A stretch of 64,000 nt of DNA, from assembly GCF_019059575.1 (NCBI RefSeq), contig NW_024881971.1:372001-436000 (forward strand). Reading direction: 5' to 3'. This stretch comes from Amphibalanus amphitrite (taxonomy: Eukaryota; Arthropoda; Thecostraca; Balanomorpha; Balanidae). The translations under genes and the position numbers were made by a program. A model generated the notes under the pieces. It had not been told where the DNA came from. It ran no database searches and saw only the letters and a program-made list of their open reading frames with translations. Shown in pieces: positions 35,501-47,389 of the stretch (position 1 is its first letter; each line of letters begins with the position of its first letter).

Positions 35501-37919
35501 GTCGATGCGACCCCCCCCATAAGGTTTTTCGAAGATAGCGTAAAAACGGCGGCGCGCAGCGCCGCCAAATTTGGCACAGCCTATGGGGCAACCTTTTTAC
35601 ATATGACCTGAAAATTTCAGGTCCGGGTGACCTTGGGTCAGGTCACCAGGTCAGAAAAACCGGTACAAGGTCATGGTCAAATTTCAATTTTCTTTTTGCA
35701 CCTGTCAAACTCACAGTTTTCGACTGATTTCCTTCAAACTTTCAGGATGTGCTAAGTTCACCGAGTTGTATAACATATAGTTCGGGTTTTTTGAGGTCAC
35801 TGACCTGAGGTCAGTTAGAGGTCATTACGTCGTAATGTTAAGCCTATGGGAAAATACTAAATTCGGAAAATACTGGAGATATCCGCTTCGTTCTATCACT
35901 TTTGTGCTTTGAAACCACAGTACTTAACAGCAGGTCACTTTGTGCTTCTTTGTTTGGTGTACTTATCCATGGGTCAGGTCAAATGAGGTCAACTGAGGTC
36001 AAATGACGCTTTTGCCAATAACTTGGCACATAATGACGCTAGAGCTTAAAAAATGGTATCATTGTGTTCCTGGTGATCAGCCGAATCGAATGATATGCGA
36101 CATGATGCAATTTGCGTAACTTGAACTTAATTCATTAATTTAAGTTTACTTAAAATTTAAGAAAAACTTTAAGTACACTAAAGCAAGCTAAAACGTATAT
36201 CATTCGACGCGCCTTGACGTGCTGAGTTCAGTGGTGCTTTTCTTTTTGCTCTATCTTAATTAGATCAAAAGTTATAAGCGAAAAACGTTTGACCTGTTTT
36301 TAGCGAAATTTTTACATTTATACCCCCCCAAAACCCCCCTAAATATTGACCTAGAGCAACCAAATTTGCACAGGGGCGAGAACTCCAGGGAGCCCACCTA
36401 CCTACCAAATTTGGTGTTTCTAGGTGCCATAGGAGCCAATCGCGAGGGGGGGAGGTCGCATCGACCCCCCCCCCTGCCAGGCCGTGTTATGAAAAATGCC
36501 CTGCCAGGGCGAGGGTTAAATACCAAAGCATGCGAGTCGGGTGATCGCGGTAAGTCGGTACTGGCCACCCCGCTGTCAGTCGATTTACTCCGGCCGTGCA
36601 GCGGTCATTTCGGTTAGGTCTGTGACGACAGCTTAACTACCAGCAACGGATAGATAGGGCTTCGGGCACCTATAACGCTGGTAGTCGTGGATTGTGTGAA
36701 GCCAACGGAGGCTTACCCGTTCGGTCGCCGGTGCTGTTCCAAAAGCCGTGGCTATACGGAGACGATGCAGGCAGCCCGGACGGACCTAGTTACCCAGCCC
36801 GGTTTCAAATTTTAGATAAGCCCATTGCGGGCCGTGGTACGCTTAGTTTTCGTTTTATTATAGGCAATTTGGCATAAACTGGTAGTCATGGATTCGTGTA
36901 AAGCCGACGAACGACTAACCCCTTTCGGTCGCCGGGGGCTGGCCCGAAAACCGCGGCTATACGGAGACGACGCAGGCAGCCCGGACGGACCTTAGTTACC
37001 CAGCCCCGGTCTCAAATTTCAAATAAGTCCCCCGCGGAAACCGGACTACACAGTGTCCTGCGAGCCGTAGTCTCGGAACCGCTGGCCGAAGGACATTTAT
37101 GTTTTTCTTTTTGTGTAGGTAGTTCGACATGGTGATGGGATGGACCGCAATAAGTCACGTAACGCGAGGGTCGAGTGCCGAAATCTGTGGTGGGTCGTAT
37201 CTCTAATTGTGTAGCGTGAGCATTATGAGGCGTTTGTCTGATGTACGGAACATTGTGGTTATGAAGCGATAACGGTTAAATGACATTTAAGGCCAATGAC
37301 TCGATAACGACTTTGCGCGCGCCCTAGCACCACCAGGGGAAGTTAGGAAAAAGGGGAGGGACCGGAGATGGTCAGCTCTGGTAAATTACGAGGTATAAGT
37401 GGACGAATGGCAGGGTTGTAAGGGGATGGATAAATGGACGAATGATTGATACATATATCTGGTGGGAGATGACCCTCAAGCTAGGAAGGGCGCTGTTGTT
37501 TGAGAGTGGGACTTTTTGTTAAATAGAGTTGATTTTCTATACCAATATGATCGAGGGTAATTGATTAACATTTATCATTATCTCCCATTCCCTAACCCTG
37601 GCCTATGTGTTCCGATGATTGATCGCCCCGGAAGATAGAGTCAGAGTCGGAACGGGTTCGCGAGGGGCAGGATAAAGAGAAGGGCTTCTAGGAGCGCACC
37701 GACGGAGCGCTCTTGCTCTCTATCTCTACCAGAAGACACTCACGGAAGATAGAGTCAGAGTCGGAACGGGTTCGCGAGGGGCTGGACACAGAGGAGGGCT
37801 TCTAGGAGCGCGCCGACGGAGCTTTCAATAACGAAAGACACTGTCCGGTTAGCTTGCTCTCCATCTCTACCAGAAGACACTGCCCGGTTAGCCCCGCAAC
37901 GCCGCGAAACCCCGCTACA
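32547..37919 (+). repeat. 3' LTR (about 4.33 kb plus a 1.04-kb insertion)
   Basis: It matches 25630-29969 with the same TG...CA termini. The TTAA element at 35476-36519 interrupts it. Where the 5' LTR reads AACATTAAATACC (TTAA 28565-28568), this copy has TTAA on both sides of the insert. Confidence 0.9.
35476..36519 (+). mobile_element. TTAA element, lineage F (TIR CCCTCGCCCTGGCAGG), in the 3' LTR
   Basis: TTAA at 35476-35479 and 36516-36519; the empty site is in the 5' LTR. The left end has one CCTGGCAGG and a hairpin GTCG-ATG-CGAC. The right end read inward has CCTGGCAGGG, a spacer ATTTTTCATAACACGG, and CCTGGCAGG plus the same hairpin. The central inverted repeat TCGAATGATAT...ATATCATTCGA (about 36075-36205) encloses an ACTTAAA-rich core instead of AGGTCA words. 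Other copies are 49488-50534 and 51877-53894. Confidence 0.92.
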
Positions 37920-38864
37920 TGCACTTCAAAAGTTGATTCAATTTTTAAAGTTGATATAGGTAATTTGTATAATGCTACGATCACGGCGCACCAAATCACA
38001 GATAACTTGAAAATAACCAAGCAAAAGTCACATTCTTCAGCAAACTATGAGAGCTATCTGATCCATGCTGCGTTGAAATAATTGAAAATCGCCAAAATCA
38101 GTCGAAATATGACAATTAAATTAATATAAACTTCACAAAACTCTGATTTGTGAGGCAATGCGCAACAGAAATGCGAGGGAATATGGTAGTAATCTGGTAG
38201 CAATTATGAAGGATTTCCCCTGTAGCTGATAAAAATCACAAGAAACAATTTTTTTTAACGCAGAGGAAATCCTTCATTATGAGTTGCAAGGACCATTTGA
38301 TAGGCCCATTTTAGTCAAATATAGGCCGATTTTTTCGATTTCAACCCCATTTATGGTAATGAGACGAATCCATTGGCTTAGTGGTACGTCTTTTGAACAC
38401 ATGTAGGCCTTAGATTTCTCCTTAGCCCGCCTGAAACACACCATGCTTTGCATGCATTTCTATGGGTGAAGGAAAATTCATGCGCCGTGATGACGTCACG
38501 GTAAAGGAATTCTGAAGCTCGTGAACGGGGGCTGGGTAAGAGGCCCCATCGCTTTTTTTACCAAACCAATAATGTTATTTATTTTTTAATGTTCTTGTAA
38601 AGCAGAAGCCCTCTTGAAACAACAACTCACGAAACCTGAGGTATCAGGTGCGTCGCAGCGACTTTTGGTAAGCCTGTTTCTGTTTTTGCCCCTTTACTTG
38701 CTAGATATATGCATCTTTATCACCCTTATATATCTGAAAAAACAATGGCTATCAAATGCAATCTTATCTCATCGAAATTGTCACATGTTAGCTTCAGAAT
38801 AGACCATGTTCTGGTGCGCTGCAAATGTCTCATAAACCATAAATATTGTGACGTTAAAACACTG
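37920..38864. other. AT-rich unique-looking sequence, no gene seen
   Basis: It contains one GTGATGACGTCACGG segment near 38490 and a GGTAGTAATCTGGTAGCAATT segment near 38190, both shared with 23280-23330. A 62-codon frame with a hydrophobic stretch (SLFLFLPLYLLDICIFITLIYL) near 38670 is too short and isolated to call. Confidence 0.4.
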
Positions 38865-39215
38865 CGCCAGTTATCCCCGGAGTAAGGAGAGAGGCTCATT
38901 AACAGCGACAGCGGATTTATTATAAAATGGCGGCAGCCGGCCACTTCGTCGGCCGGCTGCGGCGGCGACCGCGGGGCAAGAGAGAGAAGCTTCGCGATTC
39001 ACACGTAAACCGCTAGACGGCGCAACTACGAGTTATGATAGGCCCCAACAGATGGCGGGACGAGCGTCACCAAGTACAGATAGAGGCCAACAGATGGCAG
39101 GCCGGGCGTCACTTCACACCAGCCACACTGGAGTGGGGAAGGAGCTCCGATTACGGCCGACGGACAGGAGAGGAATAATATCACACCACACTGGTCACAC
39201 GCGGGTGTGGTGGCG
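38865..39215 (+). repeat. Direct repeat, copy 1 (TRIM-like LTR candidate)
   Basis: Matches 40265-40620 from CGCCAGTTATCCCCGG to GGGTGTGGTGGCG, with two small indels. It contains ATGGCGGCAGCCGGCC and two CCAACAGATGGC words. The two copies bracket about 1.05 kb, as terminal repeats of a small retroelement would. No primer-binding site was recognised after this copy. Confidence 0.7.
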
Positions 39216-40264
39216 TGACCACTTTTTCTTCTTCCTCCCCCCCCCGGCATCCGAAAAAAGAAAAAGCGCAGGAAAAAATACGAATGCGGAATGTCACGAA
39301 ACAAACAGCACTGTCTATCACATCGATCCCGAGTCAAGGTGTAACGAATAAAAAAAAAAAAAAAACAAGAGAAGTGATCGCGGACAAAACACAACAAAAA
39401 CACGCATCATTACTCATCGCTTCGGGTCGTATCGTTATCGTAAGATGATCACAGCACCCCTAACGGACGGGCGAGGGGAGTCGTTTGTAAGCATAGGTAG
39501 GCTGTCCGAATCGAGAATAAAAACACAATCGGGCGAGGACACACGGTTGCACACTAGGTACGTGATCAGTCACCGAGACGGATGGTTGCGCACAGGGCGC
39601 AGTGTCACCACCATGTACATACGTGCTCGATTGGTGAACTTTGTCGAAGATCAGACTCCTCGGCCGGCCCAGACCGGGCGCGCTGCAGAGCGCGAAGGGA
39701 GGCGAGTGGCCGTCCACAGTGTAGGGCGACGGCAGACGTCGACAGAGGAGACGGTGAAAGACTGCAAAGTAGCCGCTTCTTCAGCCGGCAGCGGCTCCTG
39801 CTCCGCCATGAGGAAAGAGTCGCTCATCGGCGGCCGGCCGGCCGGCAACTTCAAACAGGGACACACCGGACGGCGCTCGGCGGTGTACAGCAGGGAGCCA
39901 GTCGAGTCAGAGTCGGTGGCGGTAGCTGCCGACAACAGTCCGCGGCTGGCAGTGCAGCAGCCAGCAGAAATGGAGTCAATCGTATCGGGCTGGTAAAACA
40001 GGCTCGGAGCCTTCACTCCTGGCTTCTGCCTTACGTCAAATCAGAGGGAGACAGGCTCGGAGCCTTCACTCCTGGCTTCTGTCTTGTCAAATCAGAGGGA
40101 GGTCCAGTCCGTGAATAAGCAATACTCAGGCCACGGCGCAGACGCGCCAGCGCCGCCATCTTGATAAAATAAACCGCCTCAAATGTGCAATACGACAAGT
40201 GTCGCTGCGCCGCTTTTGGCAAAACGAACATCAAGGGGAGGCATAGGTTGAAACGCTGTCACCA
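39216..40264. other. Segment between the two direct repeats
   Basis: It holds poly-C (near 39236) and poly-A (near 39352) tracts, and a 46-bp tandem duplication containing GGAGCCTTCACTCCTGGCTT (about 40007-40100). Open frames of up to 183 codons exist in more than one frame with no recognisable domain, so none is called. A purine stretch AAGGGGAGG lies about 35 bases before the second repeat. Confidence 0.4.
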
Positions 40265-40620
40265 CGCCAGTTATCCCCGGAGTAAGGAGAGAGGTTCATT
40301 AACAGCGACAGCGGATTTATTATAAAATGGCGGCAGCCGGCCACTTCGTCGGCCGGCTGCGGCGGCGACCGCGGGGCAAGAGACTGAGAGAAGCTTCGCG
40401 ATTCACACGTAAACCGCTAGACGGCGCAACTACGAGTTATGATAGGCCCCAACAGATGGCGGGACGAGCGTCACCAAGTACAGATAGAGGCCAACAGATG
40501 GCAGGCCGGGCGTCACTTCACACCAGCCACACTGGAGTGGGGGAAGGAGCTCCGATTACGGCCGACGGACAGGAGAGGACTAATATCACACCACACTGGT
40601 CACACGCGGGTGTGGTGGCG
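40265..40620 (+). repeat. Direct repeat, copy 2
   Basis: Copy of 38865-39215 with a 4-bp (CTGA) and a 1-bp insertion. The left border reads TGTCACCACGCCAG. Confidence 0.7.
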
Positions 40621-42014
40621 CTGCATTTTTTTAAGAGGCCCTCCCTTCGAGGATGATAAAACGCCCCCCGATAAAAAACGCCCCCGATGCTAAAACGCCT
40701 GCACCTGCGGCAGGCGTGGCATTCTTTTTTCAAGGAGTTTGTTTTTGTTTCCTTTTTCTGTTTCCTTTCTTAGAGGTAATAGGTACAATTTTCGTTGGTC
40801 ATCAGCCGTACCGGGACGGCTGGGACCACTTCTGCGCCTGCCATCTATCGGGCAGTGTTTGGAACTACAGCGGGCGCCGGCCGGCCGCGCCGCGCGGCGC
40901 CGTTACCGGGCTATGGAGGCGAATGAAGTGGTGTAGAACCAGACGAATTTTACGCTTGTAAAGCAAAAAACGAAAAATCGTTACGGTCCAAGGCGGACAT
41001 GAGGACAGGTGGCGCCGCCGCCACTCGCATAGCGGCGGGAATGTGAACTAACCTGTTTACCATAAGGCCGCTGTGCTAACGGGCGCTGCGGGCGCCGTTT
41101 CGGGCTAGTTTTGACTTTGTACCGCAATTAATGGTTTATTTATAATAAAAAATGGACTAGCGAGAGTCGTCCCGGAATCAGAATTCAATGTTCTACAAAA
41201 CTAAGCCATTTTCATTGTGATCACGTCATCGACTTCACCGCCCAACCCAATAAAGCAGAAATATGTCGTGTCACCGGTGATTACACGCAAAAATTCTTTG
41301 GCATATAGCATAAAAACAAGAACACCTTTGACTGCAGCGACTATGCGGTACTACAGAAAATTTTATGGCCTACCTAATGGTGCCCATTACTTAATAATTA
41401 AGCTGAGTATTTCGTCGCCTAACTCTTGTAAAACCGTATGTCCGCTTGTCTATGGAGTTTGGACCGTAACGTGTACACTCACCACAGTGTTCAGCAAAGT
41501 ACTAGGAACAATATGGATATAATTTAAAGCTAGTACGATGCAAACTGTTGGTTCCCTAGAGCAGTATTTACATACTTGTAGGAGATAGGACTTTAACATT
41601 ACGGGAGCTTCTAAACTGCGCTCGCAAAGTACTTGATTGTAAATATTTTCATTTAGAGGCAAAAATCTAAAAATGTACAGTCAGAGCGTTGTTCCCAATG
41701 CTTCTAGGTACACAATGAACATAAATTTAGCTCGAAATGTCATCACACATTGGTTCCCAGTCCAGTTTAAAACGACACTTTGTGCCGCAGAGCCTATCTC
41801 TTCCAATGGATGGCGGCTGGGTGGCGGTTGTAGTGGTGGACAAGACAATTCTTGAGTGAAATGAAATCATTTGCTTTCAAAGAAGAATTTTGAAGAACTT
41901 GTAATAATTGACAAATGATCGTTAATTACAGTGTATAATTTCAAGTTCATGGCAAATGAAAATATTTTAAACAATGCTAGTGAACCCCAATACCGCCGCG
42001 CGAGAAAGCAAGTA
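40621..42014. other. Mixed sequence with AAAACGCCCCC words, no gene seen
   Basis: At 40655-40710 the words AAAACGCCCCCCG, AAAAACGCCCCCG and AAAACGCCTG occur in a row, like the internal words of the TA-flanked elements. The remainder is AT-rich. The frame at 41217-41522 (101 codons) is unrecognised. Confidence 0.4.
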
Positions 42015-42985
42015 GGGTAGACCGGGGCAAGTCGCCCCGCCGAGGTAAAACGCCTCACCGATGTTTCTCGGAACTGGCAGAGTTCTGGGGAAACATCATC
42101 TCTTCTATAAAACGTGCACTATATGATCATTATATGAGCAGACTGGAAAGAAATTGTGATGACTTGTTCGGGAGATATAGCCAAAAATGTGTTTTTTGAG
42201 TGATTTTTATGTTTTGTTGTCAGATTATGTATCACGGCGTTCTTTTATGGTCCACATCAGGTTAACGACTTTTATGTATTTTGAACAACTATTGTCTAAC
42301 GCTTATCATGCCGGGTTGGTTCGTGTTAAATTATGTCTTGCTGGAGTGCAAGGCGTTGTTCTCTGACCGAACTACGTGATGGGGTAAAACGCCCCAGTAG
42401 GTCGCGGGGCAAAAAGCCCCTGGGGCGTTTTACCTCATGTGTTGTTCGGGCTACCCACTTTCTAATGTTCGGTAGCTGGCGAACAGTAAGTTTCTATGCC
42501 TTTATGTGTATTTTTCTCAGCAACTGGATGGCAAAGGAAGTATTTTGTTAACATTTGCATTGCAATAATTTATTATTTGGTCATATGAGGTAGGTGAAAA
42601 ACCTGCTCATACAACAGTGTCATAGCTGAACACCTGACAGGATGGAATGTGCTAACTTCAGTGCCGTGCCTCCAGAGGTCTAACGGACCTCTCACATAAG
42701 ATTTAGCCAACTACCATGTTAAATCTTTAATCTAAAGTATGGGGCTACTTGCCCCAGGCCGTGGGGCGTTTTGCCCTGGGGTTGGGGCAAAATGCCCCAT
42801 TTGCAGTTGCTTCACAAATCACTTCCTAGCTTGGAGTCCGATCATAAGTGAATGAATTTGAGGGGTGCAATTTAAAGTAAAATGTCCATAGAACGCATTG
42901 AGCACAAATTTGGCCTTCCAGGTGATGTGGGACAAAATTTATGTAGCAAAATAAATTATCTGGGGCGTCTTGCCCCAGGCTACCC
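42015..42985. mobile_element. TA-flanked element with GGGGCAAAACGCCCC words
   Basis: Left end TA|GGGTAGACCGGGGCAAGTCG; right end, inverted, TA|GGGTAGCCTGGGGCAAGACG. Internal clusters at 42380-42435 and 42742-42800 repeat GGGG(C/T)AAAACGCCCC and inverse forms. No transposase frame is seen. A TA duplication is known for Tc1/mariner-like and some other families; the superfamily is not decided. Confidence 0.75.
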
Positions 42986-43746
42986 TACTCGACGCACGGT
43001 CTACCCGCCACTTCTGAAAATGGTCCGCGGCCGGCCGGCCGCGTCCCGACACGCGTTTGGTTGTGCTAGTTTTCGCATTGTTCGAGCGCTTTGGAAGTGT
43101 TATTGGTTTCGATAACACCGTACCTATTTGCTTAGCTTTTCGAAATAAAAGGCCTTGCAGCTGTGTTCGCAAAGCGTCTTTTACAAGTCGACTTGACTTG
43201 TAAAACGCCCGAGGGGGGGGGGGCGTCTTACCATACCCATAGTGTAAGAGGCCCTTTTGCAACTTTTTCCAAAATGTTAAAGTTTACGGTTTGTGTACCC
43301 CTAGATTCATTTTGAATGCAAATATGTATGGGAAAATGATGCATGCTCACAGCGCATGCACACGTTAGCTCTTAAATATTATCAGTTGTCTAAGAATAGC
43401 AACTGAGCTTAAGGGGGGGGCCTCCTGCACCACTTTCCTAAACCTAAAACCACATGAAAATCACCACATTGGTAAACTAGGTATCATCCTTCAATAGTAA
43501 TACACAATTTCTCTAAGAAGTAAGAAGATAGGGAAGTTCAGGTCATCAAATGCATGTATGGTGGTAGTTAGTGTGTTACAAGTGCCCAACAGATATTACA
43601 TAATTGTAATACCGCCCCATGCCCACTATCCACATCCCAGTCTTTACTCACCCACACGCAAAGTGCAAACTTCAGTGACTCCAGAAACTTTAGTGACTTG
43701 TTTCATAATAATTCTTATTACATTCGGAGCTGACAGTCCCCCAATA
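42986..43746. other. Intervening sequence, no gene seen
   Basis: A GC-rich patch (CGGCCGGCCGGCCGCG near 43027) and an AAAACGCCCGA plus G-run and GGGGCGTCTTACC segment near 43202-43230, again like the words of the TA-flanked set. The rest is AT-rich. Confidence 0.4.
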
Positions 43747-44650
43747 GGGGAAAGTGGGGTAAGACGGGCGGGGTAGGAAAGACGGGCACCGGCCCTCTAG
43801 CCCAAACCGTTGGCGCTAGCAACCTCTTGTTGTGGTTGGTAATCGGCCGTGTGGTTCTTTGCTGTGAGGTGAAGGCAGAGGTACGCATCTTAAATAGTTT
43901 TTGAAAAATTGTGGAAAAGCTAAAAACGTGCCTTGCACTCTAAGCAGAACTATCGTGTTTCGTAGTGTTTTCTGACCTCGCTGTTTCATATTTTGTTTTG
44001 GAAATTTGATGAGAGTTTCGTCTTAGGGTGTCATCCAAATGTGTATGCTGGCGAATGAATCCTTTAATTTGGTGCCCGGAGGCGGTGTGATATCCTTATT
44101 GGCAGCCGAATGGGGTAAGACGGGCAACAATGATGAAAGGAATGCAAACCATCTGATATTGTTATTTTAAGCTAACTTACGCTGTTCTACATCATTTGCA
44201 ACGCATTTCCATCGAAATTATTTAAATAGACAGCTTTGAATTTGTTTAATTTTTTCATTACATCGATCAATACCATTACGCCTATAAGTAGCCGTGCGAT
44301 GCTACGAACCTTACAATATTGACTGTAAGATCAAAAGCCAGATGTGTAAGATGTATTAGCATAATTATTCGGCAGTAAATATGTAAAGAAGTTCAAACTA
44401 ACGTTGTGCCCGTCTTGCCCCAACATCAGTGCCCGTCTTACCCTCCCCGGTGGGGTAAGACGGGTTTTTGCAGGGTCTTGCTAAAAACACTCTCAATTGA
44501 AAAGTATTGGATTTAGACCTTAGGTGTCAAAGGGGCACTGAAAGAAAAATGCCTGAAGATGGTTGTGCTAAATTGGTGAAGCAATCGAAGAAAAGACTTC
44601 AGAGGTACAGACCCGCAAAACTAACATGCCCGTCATACCCCACTTTCCCC
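43747..44650. mobile_element. TA-flanked element with GGGGTAAGACGGGC words
   Basis: Ends GGGGAAAGTGGGGTAAGACG / CCCCACTTTCCCC, flanked by TA at 43745-43746 and 44651-44652. GGGGTAAGACGGGC and its inverse GCCCGTCTTRCCC recur at both ends and internally (44113, 44410-44465, 44628). No coding frame is recognised. Same outer end as 59352-60300, but a different repeated inner word. Confidence 0.85.
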
Positions 44651-44994
44651 TATGCGTGGTTTTTTCATCGAAGAATGTTTTAACTTCAATGTTGAATGTT
44701 AAAATTTTGATCCGTTTTGATCCGGGTTCAACCTTCAATTCCCAAATCCGGCCCGCCCATATCCGTTCTTTTTTAACAAATTTAGAATCCAATCCTATCC
44801 GGTCCGCGGATTTATCCGTGGATAACGGATTTATCCGGCCCATGAAGTGCTCTACGGACCAGTCCATTATTTTGCTCATACAAACGGGGGAGGTAGTTTC
44901 CATCCCCGTCGTGTATAAACAGCACGGAACAAGGCAATTATGTTTGTTTGCAACTAACAAGACTAAAAAATGATTCATTTTGTAATGAATAGGT
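44651..44994. repeat. ATCCGGCCC-rich repeat trace upstream of the cGAS-like gene
   Basis: 44690-44860 contains ATCCGGCCCGCCC, GGATTTATCCGTGGATAACGG and, on the minus strand, TAGAGCACTTCA. It is related to 22945-23080. It is probably a decayed MITE. No gene is seen. Confidence 0.45.
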
Positions 44995-45168
44995 AGATCG
45001 GCGCAGGTACCACCTCTGGTGTGTGGCCCCGCGCCGGCCCGGCTCGTCTCTGTGCTGGCCGTGACGCCGGCAGCCGGAGGTGGCCGCCGGCCGGCTCCAG
45101 TCGGCGCCGCGCGCCTGTCGCTGCCGGCGGCCGGCGGCTCTTATCGGGGCCGCCGCCGCGCCGGCGGT

Positions 45169-45208
45169 CGGTATATCAGCAGCGGCGCCGGCCGGCACCG
45201 GCCAGTCC
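45169..45208 (+). promoter_or_regulatory. Likely core promoter of the cGAS-like gene
   Basis: TATATCA at 45172-45178 is followed by CCAGTCC with its A at 45204, 32 bases downstream, matching the spacing of an arthropod TATA/initiator pair. The start codon at 45292 would leave a leader of about 88 bases. GCCGGC words are dense around it. Confidence 0.5.
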
Positions 45209-45291
45209 TTTTGTGACAGTGATCAGTGACACCTAGTGTTTGCCTTACGTTAGATCGCTTACCTATTTCAACTGCCTACATAGATAAAAGC

Positions 45292-47389
45292 ATGTCTAAA
45301 ATCATCGATGCCGCTCGCTTTTACAGGCTGGAGCAGGGGAGGAGGCTGGTGGAGAGCAGGCTGAGCCCCGCGGTGCAGCAGCTGGTGGCGAGGTGCGGGT
45401 CGGCGGCCCATCTGGTCGCCGACACGCTGCTGGTGACGCGGGACCTGGTGGAGAACCACGGCCATGGACGACAGGGCTTCAGCACCGCCCTGGACGTCGA
45501 TGATGCCGTCGACAATCTGGTGCGCCGCCCTCTGCTGTCGGCGCTGGTGGAGGTCGGGGCCGCCGCCGCCGCCGCCCGGTGTCGTCACTGCCAGCCCCGC
45601 CAGCCGCTCCGGCTGGTCACCTGCAACAGGTCGGGGAGCAGAGCTGAGGGGTTGGATGACGGTGTTATGGGTGAGGGGGGCACGTCAGACTTTGACATTA
45701 TGCTGGAGTTTGACGGCCCCTTCCGCTGGGCGCCGCCGGGCGCGGAGCCGGCCGACATCGAGCCGCGCTCTGCGCCGCAGCTGTGGGCCCGGCCGACCGA
45801 AAACGCCGGCTTCGTGACGCTGCACTGGGTGCGGACGGACCGGTGCGGCCACGAGGAGCCGCTGGAGGCGCTGCCGGCCGACTCGGTCCGTCGGCTGATG
45901 AAAGACTTCTGTCGGGTCCTGATGAATGGTGAGATCACCCCCACCGGCCCGGCAGTCAATGTCAAAAGGCCTGGTGCTAAACACGGCGGCACAGACTTTG
46001 TATTCTGCCTGCTGGTGCGCGGCTGGTGGCCCGCGCCAGTCTGGCCCGACGGCGCCCCCTGGGACACCAGCTTCGGGGTCCACCTGGTGCCCCGCGGCCG
46101 GCCGGGCAGAAAGACGGAGTTTATTGAGTACCGCATCTCGCTGTCTCGGGCGGAGCTGCTGGCCGTCCGTCAGCTCTGCCCGGGGCTGCGGGCTTCGGTT
46201 ACATCACTGAAGGAAATTAAAAAGATCCTAGAGGAGAGCGGGGTAGCCATCGACGACTTAAAGTCGTATTTTATCAAGACGGCGGCGCTCTGGGTGGCCC
46301 AGGAGCCGCACAGTGGACCGCGGACGGGCGTCACGGACGGCGTCCACCGGCTCCTGGACTGGCTGGAGCGGCGCCTTGATGAAGAATGGCTGCCCTGCTA
46401 CTTCTACCCGGACATTAACGTGGCGGCGGAGCTGACCGCGGACCAGCGGCAGGCCATCATCGGCTCCCTCCGGCTGGTGAGGGAGCACCTGACACCCCTC
46501 CTGATGGCCTGCTGTGATAAGCGGTGGCCCCCGGACATCCTGTTGGAGGGGCGGCCGACGGAGCCGCTCTCAGAGCGCCAGCTGCGGCTCCGTCTGGGAC
46601 GGACGCTCCTCCGGGAGGCTGTGTGGGCCGGTATCCAGTTCCGCCCCACGTCTCTTAGCTGGGAGAGCTGGTGGAGTGCCAAAATCCCCAGCCTGGCCCG
46701 CGCCGCCCCCCGCCTGCTCCAGTGGTTCCACTTCATGTACTCGGGGACACACCACCAGCAGTGTTACCTGTACATGGCCTGGAGCGTGGTGGACCCGGCT
46801 GACCTGGCGGACGGCGAGCCGATGACGTCACCGGTCGGTGACGCCGTCACGCTAGACGTGACGCCGCTCACCCGGCTCCTCACCGAGTCTGACCTGGTGT
46901 TCCTGCTGGGTGAGCCGGCCGCGGTGGCCGCCTGGTGTCGCCGGCAGCTGCGGCGGCCGCCGGCGGAGCGGCCGGCCGGCCTGACCGCCGAGCCGGACAC
47001 GCCGCGGGGCCGGGCCGAGCTGCTGCTGCGGCCCGCGCTGCTGCTGCGGGCCCTCGGTGAGGACGCGCCGCGGATGATGGACTGGTGGCGAGATGTGGAC
47101 CGGATGAGGAAGGAGGACTGGGAGGGGACCTTCCGACCACCGGCCACCTACCAGCAGTGCCGGGAGGTGTTGGAGCAGCACCTCAGCTGTGACCTGCAGT
47201 ACTGGCTCCGTGACGATCTACCAGAGATGGACGGCCCGACGGTGGTCGCCACGGCCGGCCTCTGGCGCCGGCGGCTGCAGCAGCTGCTGACCGGTGACCG
47301 GCTGCGCGCGGCCTACGACGCGGCCGTCGGCCGGTGGCCGGACCGGTGGCAGCTGCTGCAGTATTACCTGGCGGAGGACGACAAACAAG
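45292..47389 (+). CDS. cGAS-like / Mab-21 family nucleotidyltransferase (first coding exon)
   Basis: ATG 45292 opens about 700 codons; the in-frame GTG at 45226 is not a plausible animal start. The nucleotidyltransferase core shows SGSRAEG (G115, S116), DFD (D133, D135) and a third acidic residue in TDFVFCLL (D235), the layout of catalytically competent cGAS-like receptors. The Mab-21 lobe follows: FIEYRISLSRAELL (about 277-290), SYFIKTAALWVAQE (325-338) and LPCYFYPDINV (367-377). Known family members make cyclic dinucleotides after sensing nucleic acid, while other Mab-21 proteins are inactive. The intact triad favours activity but does not prove it. No cGAS-type zinc thumb is obvious. A helical C-terminal region of over 300 residues makes it longer than typical members. 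AAG|GTAAGA at 47389/47390 is a strong donor (phase 1), so the protein probably continues in an exon not identified here; unspliced, the frame stops at 47430. Confidence 0.85.

Larger units (their letters stand above)
25630..37919 (+). mobile_element. LARD-like LTR retrotransposon with 4.3-kb LTRs
   Basis: Two direct repeats (25630-29969 and 32547-37919) start TGTAACGC and end CCGCTACA. They enclose 2.6 kb beginning with a primer-binding-like site. The LTRs look almost identical by eye: a handful of substitutions, different C-run lengths, and one short rearranged stretch near 29900. The internal part has no recognisable gag, protease, reverse transcriptase or integrase, so the element is non-autonomous. 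Flanks are TTCA before the 5' LTR and TGCA after the 3' LTR, one mismatch from a 4-bp duplication; alternatively ACTTCA occurs immediately left and three bases to the right. A TTAA element interrupts the 3' LTR only. Confidence 0.85.

Noticed and set aside
45226..45291. Upstream extension of the cGAS-like frame from a GTG at 45226
   Set aside because: Animal genes start at ATG. The ATG at 45292 precedes the first segment with Mab-21 character.
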